Positions 56,670-64,000 of a stretch of DNA of 64,000 nucleotides are shown here, piece after piece; positions within the stretch are counted from its first letter, which is position 1; every line of letters begins with the position of its first letter. A program made the position numbers and the translations under genes. A model generated the notes under the pieces. The model ran no database searches. It was not told the DNA's origin and saw only the letters and a program-made list of their open reading frames with translations. The stretch is from Ligula intestinalis (Eukaryota > Platyhelminthes > Cestoda > Diphyllobothriidea > Diphyllobothriidae): contig JAYGXS010000004.1 in the NCBI GenBank assembly GCA_036362985.1, positions 65,906,721 to 65,970,720 on the forward strand, in the 5' to 3' direction.

Positions 56670-56674
56670 CCTGC

Positions 56675-57120
56675 CTTAGACATATTTTTAGCATCTTTTG
56701 ATTTACTCATCGACGTACACTTTTACTATGCAGATTTCTTTAATTGTTTACTTCATTGTATCATCCTCCCTCTTGTCAAAGATTTAGGTCACTATTCCCA
56801 AACTGAGAACAGTTCCATAACATTAAAAAACAGTTTTTCTTTTTTCTTCTTAATCCCACGCATTACCCCCACAAGAGCGAAAGTTTTTCTCCTAAAAATC
56901 CCTAAGGAGATTTTTCACTGTCTGCTCCTATTTTTCCACCCCAGGACACAGGCCAACTGGCCTCGCCAACAGTCTGAGATACAATTTTTCTGCTACCACT
57001 ACACATATGTACAAATAGGGAACTCAAAGGAATTTTTCCTACATACCCTCAATATACTGATACTGATAATAGTGCGTTAGTTCGTTCCCACGCTTGATGC
57101 TCAGTCATATTTTTCTCGTT
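56675..57120. other. No feature recognised
   Basis: T-rich sequence after the possible exon. I saw no clear AATAAA close to the stop. Confidence 0.35.
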
Positions 57121-57124
57121 TCAG

Positions 57125-57303
57125 CCTGCACTCCTGGCAAAGGCAGTTCAGAATAAGATGCGATCCCTGGAAGAAGAATTTGATTTTCCTGACATTGTGG
57201 ATTCTGTCGAGAATACTTACTCATAGGTAATCGTAAAATGGTCTGAGACATGCGAAAATTGCGCAGTATTTATAGTTCGTAGCGGTAATCCCCATACGTA
57301 CTA
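57125..57303 (-). mobile_element. PLE lineage B 3' end (copy 2), cut off by the mariner
   Basis: On the minus strand it continues the lineage B copy at 58843-59345 after the mariner is removed: GTACGTATGGGGATTACCGC, GAACTATAAATAC, then a decayed hammerhead-like region (57191-57224) and TCTTCCAGGGATCGCATC. The match to 23000-23185 is collinear. Confidence 0.75.
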
Positions 57304-58842
57304 CAGGGTGCCCCACGAAATACCCCTAAATTTATGATAATGTTTATACGGTTATAAAAATAAAAATTATTGATTACAATTATAACTAACAACTTTATTG
57401 TGTAATCAAAAAACTGTTACCTAATAACAAGTTACAGATACCGCTCAAAATGCTGCCCATTAACTGCAGAACAGCGACGTAAGCGATCCATCCAGCTCTG
57501 AGCTGCTCGACGAATGACATCAAGAGGAATGTTGTTCCATGTGTCCATCAACACATGTTTTATTGACTCAATATCAGTGATTCCTATTCTTCGTCTCTGA
57601 ACCTCCTGTAAGAGTACACTCCAAATGCAAAAGTCCATTACATTCAGGTCAGGGCTCTTGGATGGCCATTGCTGGGGTGTGATGAAATCTGGAGTGTTAA
57701 CTCGGAGCCAGGCGACAGTGTCATTGGCAGTGTGTAGCTTTGCACCATCTTTCTGCCACGTCCAGGGTTCTCCCTGCATTACTTGATCAATATCTGTAAA
57801 CATCTGCGGGCACATCTCCTCTCTGTAAACAACTTAATTTACAGTTTTTTCGTTCTCCGACTCGGTGCAACACCTTCCTGCCCAGCAACATCTCCTTCAA
57901 TAAAATAGAGGTCTGTTTTGCCTTGCCAGGAAACAGCACCATAGCACATGATAGATTTTTGCTGCTTGTCTATCTCCACCAGCAAATCTTCATCAAGAAT
58001 ATCAGTTTTGACTTCCACTGCACGATATATGCGTTCATTTTGCCTATTCAGTGATGCAGACAAGCAGAATGATGATTCATCTGAGAACCACACTTGTTTC
58101 CATTTTTCTCCTCCACCGAAGCGCTGAAGCATGGCATCACACTTTGTCTTTCGAGCTTGCTGGTGTGCTTCAGTTAAAACATGGCATTGAATACGTCGAA
58201 AACATTTTAAATTGGATTTCACAATTGTTCTGTGCACATACCCTTTTGACAATCCCAGTTCTTTACAAATTTAACGTTGACTTGAATGTCTTCTGTGATG
58301 ATCAGGTGGAGTTACGGCAAGTTCTAAGACTGCTCGCCTTGTTGGGGAATCGTGCCTGCAAGAAGTGCCACTACCAGGCTTACGCACCTTTGCTACAGGT
58401 GATCCACCTTGTTTGAATGCAGCCGCGACACCTCTAAACTGGTCAGTTGTAATGGCACCAAAAAATTTAGGCAAAATGTTCCGACATTTCTGCAACCCCC
58501 ATGTCGGATGTTCTTCCCGGAATAGGACGATGACCTCGCGCTGGAAATTGCTTAGCTGTGGCATGGGTCTAGACGTCTTTCCAGAATATTCCTGGCATAT
58601 GGTGCGCAGGTGGGCATTTTAGAACCATCTCCTCTGCGACCACCACCCACGTTGTGTGCGTGCTCCTCACCACTGAGCGGAACATGGCGTGGGCGACATG
58701 AATGCGGGTGCGAACCAACGGGGGCGGCTTCACTTCGGATGTGGCCCAGGTGTTCTGTTTTCTCCGCAATCGATCGTGACGGCATGGGCGGTCCGGCCGC
58801 CGTAACAATCGCAAACTTAGGGGTTTTTTGTGGGGCACCCTG
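57304..58842 (-). mobile_element. Tc1/mariner-type transposon, DD37D, 1539 bp
   Basis: Terminal inverted repeats of about 32 bases start CAGGGTGCCCCAC on each side and match at roughly 28 positions. TA duplications flank both ends (57302-57303 and 58843-58844). It contains a single broken transposase frame on the minus strand. It is inserted in a PLE lineage B copy just after the endonuclease stop codon. Confidence 0.92.
57432..58564 (-). pseudogene. Mariner-like DD37D transposase, inactivated
   Basis: The cut-and-paste transposase comes in three pieces. The N-terminal DNA-binding part (58564-58271) has FQREVIVLFREEHPTWGLQK and ends in a TAA at 58271-58273. The same frame then continues as ICKELGLSKGYVHRTIV (a helix-turn-helix) into the catalytic part (WFSDESSF with the first Asp; YGAVSWQGKTDLYF), which is shifted and stops near 57839. 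The last part (57815-57432) has WQKDGAKLH with the second Asp and SPDLNVMDFCIW with the third. The second and third Asp are separated by 37 residues, hence DD37D. Total span is about 377 codons, normal for the group. One nonsense mutation and at least one frameshift make it dead. Confidence 0.88.
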
Positions 58843-58844
58843 TA

Positions 58845-59345
58845 TAATATCAGCTCCTGTACCCACCGCTTGGTGTCGTAATTGGTAGGGTTATAGGTTG
58901 GCAGTTCACTTTTGAGTCATCAATTGCTGCGATTTCGTTGTCCCTGTCAGACGTGGGCTCGATAATCGCGCGACAATTATGTTCGCTGTCTTCGGAGTTG
59001 TTGCTGGGCCCGACAATTCCCATGTGAATGACTCTATTGCTCAGGCAATGTCTCAGTACGCGGTATGGGAACGGCAATTCGTTGCGTTTGTTGATTGATT
59101 GTGAGCCTGAGAACCATGACTGGGGTAGCTCGCGGCTCACGCGGTTGTCCCCTCTTGCGAAGATTTCGGCCTCGTTAATTTTGAAAATATGGCCGGGTCC
59201 CCTCGAGTGAGCTGTGACCTGGGAGTAAGCGTCTTTCTTCCTCACCGCCGCTGCATGCTCGGCCATTCGCGTCCGGAGCAATATCCCGGTTTCTTTGACG
59301 GAGTAGAACCCCATCCGGTAAACGACTCCAGCCGTCCTTGCTATC
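58845..59345 (-). pseudogene. GIY-YIG endonuclease of PLE (lineage B, copy 2)
   Basis: From about 59341 on the minus strand: GVVYRMGFYSVKETGILLRT, RMAEHAAAVRKKDAYSQVTA, GPGHIFKINEAEIFARGDN and ELPQSWFSGSQSINKRNELP. Unlike copy 1 it retains the GIY-side strand (VVYRMGFYS) and the ETG turn. The frame is open to its stop near 58850, next to the mariner. Sequence upstream of 59345 belongs to the inverted copy 3, so the element is 5'-truncated here. Confidence 0.82.
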
Positions 59346-59627
59346 GACACTGAAATCCTCGCAAGAGGGGACAACCGCGTGAGCTGCAAGCTGCTCGGGT
59401 CATGGTTCTCAGGCCCACAATCAATCACCAAGCGCAACGATTTGCCGGTCCCATACTTCGTAATGAGACATTGCCTGAACAAGAGAGTCAGTTACGTGGG
59501 AATGGTCCGGCCTAGCAACAACTCTGACGACGCGGACATCGAAATCGCGGCCATTCATGACTCGAAAGCGAACTGCCCTACCATCACCCCACCAAGTAAG
59601 ACCCCAAGCGGTGGTCACAGGAGCTGA
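59346..59627 (+). pseudogene. GIY-YIG endonuclease C-terminal part (PLE lineage B, copy 3)
   Basis: It reads EILARGDNRVSCKLLGSWFS, GPQSITKRNDLPVPYFVMRH, KRVSYVGMVRPSNNSDDADI and TPSGGHRS to the stop. It lacks the GIY half and joins copy 2 head to head at about 59345. On the other side it runs into LTR-like unit D. Confidence 0.8.
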
Positions 59628-59639
59628 TAATTATAGAAC

Positions 59640-60300
59640 GCATATCGCAAGGTGTTAAGGCTAAGAAGTTTTAACCTAAGCGGCTGCGATCTTCCAGGCC
59701 CGGTTCCTTAGGAGATGAGAGAAGGCTTGAAAAAGGCAGATTGTTAGGAATAGTGTATTCAGCAGAAGGATGGAAGAATATTTAGGATGAAGGGGTTGAT
59801 TCGATCTGGTTTTGCGTTCGCCGTGAGAACGCGGTAGCGTCAACACGTCCACTCCGCTCAGGGACATAACACCACGTGAGTTCTGGCGTCAGTAGTCGGG
59901 GGCGGCAGCCGAATCCTTTCTCTATCTCGCGGCCTCGATGGTGATTGGTTGGACCGCCCAAAGGTAGACACTGGCGTGGATGGTCTGTGTCTCATGCGCC
60001 AGTTTGCGTCTGGTCGGAGGCAGACCGAAAAGTACATTCGTGCAAGGTCCTGCTCTGAGTGACCTTGTCTGTGACGCCAAGAGTTAGGTGGGCGTCGGGC
60101 AAAAAAGACCACTACACGCATGCAGATGACCGCTGCGAACTACAAATACCGCGCAATCTGTGCATGTATCACCTCAATCTAAGCATGTCTAACAATATCC
60201 TACGATAGCCTATGATTAAGGACTCTCGACAGAATTCGAAACGTCGGGAAAATAAAATTCTTCCAGTGATTACATCTCCTTCTTCCTAACTGCTTCCTAG
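59640..60300 (+). repeat. LTR-like unit D following PLE-B copy 3
   Basis: It opens GTTAAGGCTAAGAAGTTTTA, GCGATCTTCCAGGCCCGGTT and carries a CCAAT-type GTGATTGGTTGGACCGCCC (about 59940). From about 60110 it is collinear with the end of lineage B copy 1 (GAACTACAAATACCGCGCAA, then the hammerhead-like remnant at 60211-60241 and TTCCAGTGATTACATC). So unit D appears to be the flanking repeat of lineage B; about 470 bases of it are absent in copies 1 and 2. Confidence 0.65.
60211..60241 (+). ncRNA. Hammerhead-like motif, PLE lineage B copy 3
   Basis: CTATGATTAAGGACTC...GAATTC, then GAAA (60238-60241) and CGTCGGGAAAATAAAATTC. Helix II and GAAA are kept, while the CTGATGA box is disrupted by substitutions. 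Confidence 0.45.
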
Positions 60301-60304
60301 AAGT

Positions 60305-61190
60305 CGCATAATCGCTTCTATCGGCAGAGGTTGTTCACTTGTGTGGCTATCACTGATGCCTATCTGTCCACCTCAGACTCCTGGTCTTTTTGCTGCTGGA
60401 GCCATCCTCGGCTTGGCGCCGGTAAATCAACGTGCGCCACTTCACGGATTGGCTGCAGGGGATAGATGTCACGCCCTGGGATGAAGGAATCTCAACAGCC
60501 AACACCAACACAACCGGCGTGAAAAGACAGCTAGCAGCAGCTGCCTCCAGAGCTCTACGTAAGCTCTTGCTCGCCGTAAAAGCTGGTTCGACCTAAACCA
60601 TCTTCGGTGAGTAATGATTTGGCAAACCTTCGTGGTGTCGACAATGTCAGCGCTCAACTGTTGCGCGAGCCCCCAAAGGTGCATATGCTATGCGAGTTAA
60701 TTTGCATCCATCAACTCTCACTCCTATGCCTAACAGTCGCATCACGAGAGCTTGACACATTCCTACGCAACACAGAATACTTTGGCAACAATATGTAGTG
60801 GAGAAAAGATATCAGACACCACTTTGGAAAAGCGCAGGGACCTGAATGAAACATATGAGATAACGACGTCAAAAACGCGGCACCTTGACCTTGAAAAATG
60901 TCAGAAAGTTGACTGTGAGGATGAACATTAATAGGAGTGGAAAAATACATTTGCAGTTAACGTAAGCAATGCAGTCTTTCAGGGCCCTGGAACTGATTCC
61001 TGTCAACCATTCAGAGGAAAGTCAGTTAAATAGAAAAAAATTGATGGTGTTTTATCAGAATTTGAAGCCAACCACTTGGGCATCCTGATAGACGGGAGGT
61101 CAAGGGCAATCGCCTCACACAGACGGTGACTCTGTGCTGAGAATTAAACACGATCGCTTGGACGAGAACTCGCTGGAATCCTACTTAAGG
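60305..61190. other. No feature recognised
   Basis: Short ORFs only; no repeat recognised until repeat H begins at about 61195. Confidence 0.4.
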
Positions 61191-61194
61191 TCCC

Positions 61195-61340
61195 GCAAAT
61201 TGTTTAAATAATCTAATTTTTTCGCAAAAAATAGCTCGCTATCAATCAACATAGAAATTTCCTAACATTTCCTACTTACTTATAGTTTATTTGGTGTGAC
61301 AAATTTCGATATTATTAAGTTGGTTTGGCAGATGGAAGAA
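61195..61340 (+). repeat. Repeat H, first module only
   Basis: AAATTGTTTAAATAATCTAA, TTTTTTCGCAA and TATAGTTTATTTGGTGTGAC AAATTTCGATATT match the opening of repeat H at 35120 and 63850. The next module of H does not follow here but resumes at about 62140, on the far side of the synaptophysin-like gene. Confidence 0.7.
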
Positions 61341-61381
61341 CACTGTTAAGACAAACACTTGTAGTGTGCTGATACAGCAGT

Positions 61382-62097
61382 CTACAAGGGAGCACCGTCG
61401 ACTGCCGGAAGGCCAGAGTCTTCAAGAAGGTCATTGTTATTGTGCTGGAACCAAGGCGTCTCCTTCCAGAGAAACCACAAAGACGAAGCCCAGAACGCTA
61501 CGTTTGCAAATCCAAATATCAAGGATATATTCAGTCCTGCATATGTTTGCAAGGGGTTCACCTTGCAACCTGCACTTGGCGGTGTTCCACAAAGCTCATT
61601 ATAAAGAGCAGGTCCCGAAGTGTACTTTTTTAGTTGATCTACTCCACTGGCCCAAGCTATAGAGCACAGGAGCCACAGAAAAAAACTACAAAATAACTGG
61701 AGAGGAAATCAGCCTTCTTTATTCGATCGTCTGCATCGTAATGGTTGTGCAACACAGTGTATAACAACAACCATGTGATGCAATAAAGAAATGAAATGAC
61801 GCCAACGAACACGAAAAACTGCACGCTGGCAGAAAAGTCACCGTACAGACTACGGGTGGGACCGCATATGGGGGCCTTTTTATCTGCGCTTGAAAGACTG
61901 AAGGGGCAGAAGACAGGTATTTTAACCGACTCAGTCAGGTTTTCTGTACACTTAGCAGAAGCTTGGATTTCGCCGGAAAAGTTGCACGTTGTCGCGAATG
62001 CGCATATGACAAATATCAGTTGCAGGATACGAATAAAGCCCCTGGGTTCTTTAATGGCATTAATCGAGTCGTTCGAATCCATTTCATAAGCTAGCAT
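61382..62097 (-). CDS. Synaptophysin-family four-pass membrane protein, one frameshift
   Basis: This is a synaptophysin/synaptoporin-type MARVEL-domain protein; family members are integral proteins of synaptic and other secretory vesicles. From Met at 62097 (TAA three codons upstream; a second Met is five codons on) it reads INAIKEPRGFIRILQLIFV, ICAFATTCNFSGEIQ, CTENLTESVKIPVF, GDFSASVQFFVFVG, all in the family's order. Membrane segment 1 is about residues 21-40 and segment 2 about 93-116. A run of seven T (61679-61685 on plus as A) breaks the frame in segment 3 near residue 139. The second frame continues LWLLCSIAWASGVDQLKKY, then GFANVAFWASSLWFLWKETP (segment 4) to a TAG at 61382-61384. The total is about 237 residues with a short tail and no repeat-rich C-terminus. 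No intron interrupts it, unlike vertebrate genes. It could be a live intronless gene with a homopolymer sequencing error, or a retrocopy. Confidence 0.82.
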
Positions 62098-62139
62098 TAA
62101 GCATTAAGCCAAACGCCTAGAGTTTTTCACACTTGGGTC

Positions 62140-62690
62140 AACTCAAATTTGGAGATATTTTTCTTATTTATACTTTATAGTTTTTTGGTTTTCTCGATAT
62201 TCCTGAAAAAATTGACGGTTAGGAGGTCGTCAACTTCAACCTTCCTGGGGTCCAACTTACCGTTATGGAGTAAGATTAATTTACATGCGCAACAACTTTA
62301 CGGTAGTTTATTTTATTTGGTTTACTTAACTTATTCATGTTTAAGTTCATTATTATGTTTGCTACTTCTATGTATTTTTGGTTAAGTGAAATTAAAATAA
62401 CTTTGGTTTGCGTTTTTTAATTAGTTGGAGTTAGTTAGTTATGTATTAATCTAATTAGTTCCCAATACGTGCAGATTTTCATTACGACGCACTTTTTTGA
62501 CAAACATTAGTTTAGTATTCCTGTTTTGTGTACTTTTTAAACTTTATTTTTTATTTCTATTTCCCTTCCCTCGTATTACCCCAGACGCCAAAAGTAGCTT
62601 ATGTAGGCCCACTCATATAACCCTAGTCCCATCATTTTGTCCAGCAAAAACGGTAGTTATAGAGTTTTGGGGGTCAAGAAAAAGGATCGG
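62140..62690 (+). repeat. Repeat H, remaining modules
   Basis: It resumes repeat H: CAAATTTGGAGATATTTTTC, CTCGATATTCCTGAAAAAAT, GGTTAGGAGGTCGTCAACTT, GGGGTCCAACTTACCGTTAT, followed by the AT-rich TTAGTT part to about 62560. The GTTCGCGGCGCG block of other copies is deleted. Confidence 0.7.
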
Positions 62691-62699
62691 CAAAAATGG

Positions 62700-63140
62700 A
62701 AATTTATAGAAGTAAATGCAAAGTGAAAAAAATGTAGTCGGAGTTGCTTCCTGCTGGGGTAAGTTGTTACGCATGTAAATTGAAGGTGTGCGCGGCGTTT
62801 CGCACCGCGGACTATACGAATCTAACTCCAGTACGGTAAGTTGAAGTATACGACCTCCTAACCACCATGTCCATTTATCGGGAAATTGAAGAAACCTGCA
62901 ATTTGATAATTGTTTTTTTTTTCGCAATAAGTCAAACGATAATACAGATTAGGTAAATCCACAGATGCAAATCAACAACACTTCTAAGTACAGTAGAACA
63001 AAAATGCATTTTGGTATTTATGAATGTATATTCCACTGCCTGTCCTAATTCCCCACCCATAAAACCGTATAACCTCCGTTTTGGTAGGAAAACATAGAGG
63101 GAGTAGGAATTAATAGCTGGGCCAACATAAGCTACTATTG
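62700..63140 (-). repeat. Repeat H, minus-strand copy
   Basis: GTGTGCGCGGCGTTTCGCACC, GGTAAGTTGAAG, GACCTCCTAACCACCAT, AAACCTGCAATTTGATAA and TATATTCCACTGCCTG align with 39600-39985. It lies tail to tail with the plus-strand copy at 62140. Confidence 0.7.
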
Positions 63141-63144
63141 TCCC

Positions 63145-63840
63145 CCGAAGACTGTATACACCTTAGTGCACCTGGTCCTGTATTACCTAATGATGAGGCT
63201 TTTGCTGCTGATCTGGGACCCAAAGTAGGGTTCTATCAAGAACTTTGTTGGCCTGGCGTATCGGCTTCATTTTCGAACCTATCGTCAGATACGGATCCGA
63301 TAATGGGTTCGACCATGATGCCGAAAGGTCAGACGAATAGAGTTATGTTGTCATTTACCTCCCAGGCCGGCAGAAGAGGGGTGAAGGTGGTCAGTTAATA
63401 ATTTGTCGTTCTTGTCATGCAGGCAGCAAACGCATGTGCCAGAATGGGACCACTCTCTCCCCAAAATGAGCACACGTGCGGCGCCTAAAACCGAATGGCA
63501 TAACTAGAAGCGTGGGTGTTGTGGGGCTTGCACTTCTCGACGATTCGGCCTCTGACGCGAAATTAAATGCCCTACGACCTTGAACACCAAACAGCCTCGT
63601 ATGGTCAATGCCGTGCTGATGGCTCGACGCACACTCGAGCACAGTGAGCTTTCCAACCTCTTTTGTATACCCTAGCGCGTGGTGACTGTCAGGTCCGCCC
63701 ACGACGGCAGAGGTCGAATTCACAAAAACGCCATTCAATCCGCGTCCGTCCACCCGCCCACGTGGGTGGGGGACGAAACGTGAAAATGTCAGCGCACACG
63801 TTTGAACGCTGCTTAGCAGGTGCAACCACGTGCACGGGTG
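63145..63840. other. No gene recognised
   Basis: 63165-63240 (GGTCCTGTATTACCTAATGA, GATCTGGGACCCAAAGTAGG) resembles 35715-35775, so some repeat continues there. ORFs further on are unsupported. Confidence 0.4.
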
Positions 63841-63842
63841 GA

Positions 63843-64000
63843 ATCCCGCAAATTGTTTAAATAATCTAATGTTTTCGCAACAAAATAGCGCGCCATAAAC
63901 AAATACAGAAATTTACTTACGTTTCTTATAATTTATTGGGTGATAAATTTGGACATTTTGCACTGACTTTCACTCAATAGTTTATTGGGTTTCTTAATAT
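63843..64000 (+). repeat. Repeat H, start of another copy (cut by window end)
   Basis: CCGCAAATTGTTTAAATAAT, TTTTCGCAACAAAATAGCGCG, then TTATAATTTATTGGGTGATA and AATTTGGACATT, followed after about 20 bases by ATAGTTTATTGGGTTTCTTA. Here the two H modules are close together, in contrast to 61195 and 62140. Confidence 0.7.

Noticed and set aside
61366..62089. Plus-strand ORFs (98, 63 and 97 codons)
   Set aside because: Shadows of the synaptophysin-family gene on the minus strand.
1..64000. CRISPR arrays, operons, bacterial genes or prophage
   Set aside because: No regularly spaced repeats with unique spacers, no ribosome binding sites, no dense coding; the window is eukaryotic.

Overview
This is eukaryotic, repeat-dominated DNA. 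It has no operons or ribosome binding sites and no long intact ORFs. It does have tRNA-derived SINEs, TA-flanked DNA transposons, long foldback elements and many broken GIY-YIG endonuclease ends of Penelope-like retroelements (PLEs). The GIY-YIG fragments look like those I know from flatworm genomes, so a platyhelminth, perhaps a diphyllobothriid tapeworm, is my best guess. That is recognition from memory and was not searched. Two assembly gaps are present (15593-15692 and 37960-38359). LAYOUT: 1-9.5 kb holds tRNA-like SINEs (about 1.6, 2.0, 4.9 and 9.4 kb), a pogo-like MITE (7.9 kb) and low-copy DNA. 10.5-15.8 kb holds PLE lineage A pieces, including a head-to-head pair, with hammerhead-like motifs. 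18.1-19.85 kb has a second pogo-like element that keeps a transposase tail, then a 337-bp tandem repeat ending in a palindrome. 20.5-23.2 kb has a foldback element between two direct repeats, then a lineage B PLE end. 23.76-27.48 kb is one 3.7-kb foldback. 27.9-34.6 kb is a cluster of related 0.6-1 kb foldback elements (family E) plus a decayed PLE reverse-transcriptase fragment. 35-45.8 kb is a mosaic of repeat H, PLE lineages A, C and D, and E/F fragments. 48.7-54 kb holds LTR-like unit D and repeat I. 54.5 kb has a lineage C endonuclease. 57.1-60.3 kb has a PLE interrupted by a dead DD37D mariner, head to head with another PLE. 61.38-62.10 kb carries the only gene I name with confidence, a synaptophysin-family membrane protein (minus strand, uninterrupted by introns, one frameshift) lying inside repeat H. 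A possible last exon of an unrecognised gene is at 56.35-56.67 kb. HOW PARTS FIT: most of the window is explained by a few retroelement and DNA-transposon families inserted into each other. The recurrent module is a GIY-YIG endonuclease end, a short 3' tract (often pyrimidine-rich, or with a TATA box) and a minimal hammerhead-like motif (CTGATGA, short helix, GAAA). Minimal hammerheads in the flanking repeats of PLEs are published for animals. Here at least four sequence lineages seem to carry versions of it in various states of decay. All boundaries were read by eye; coordinates marked approximate may be off by tens of bases.
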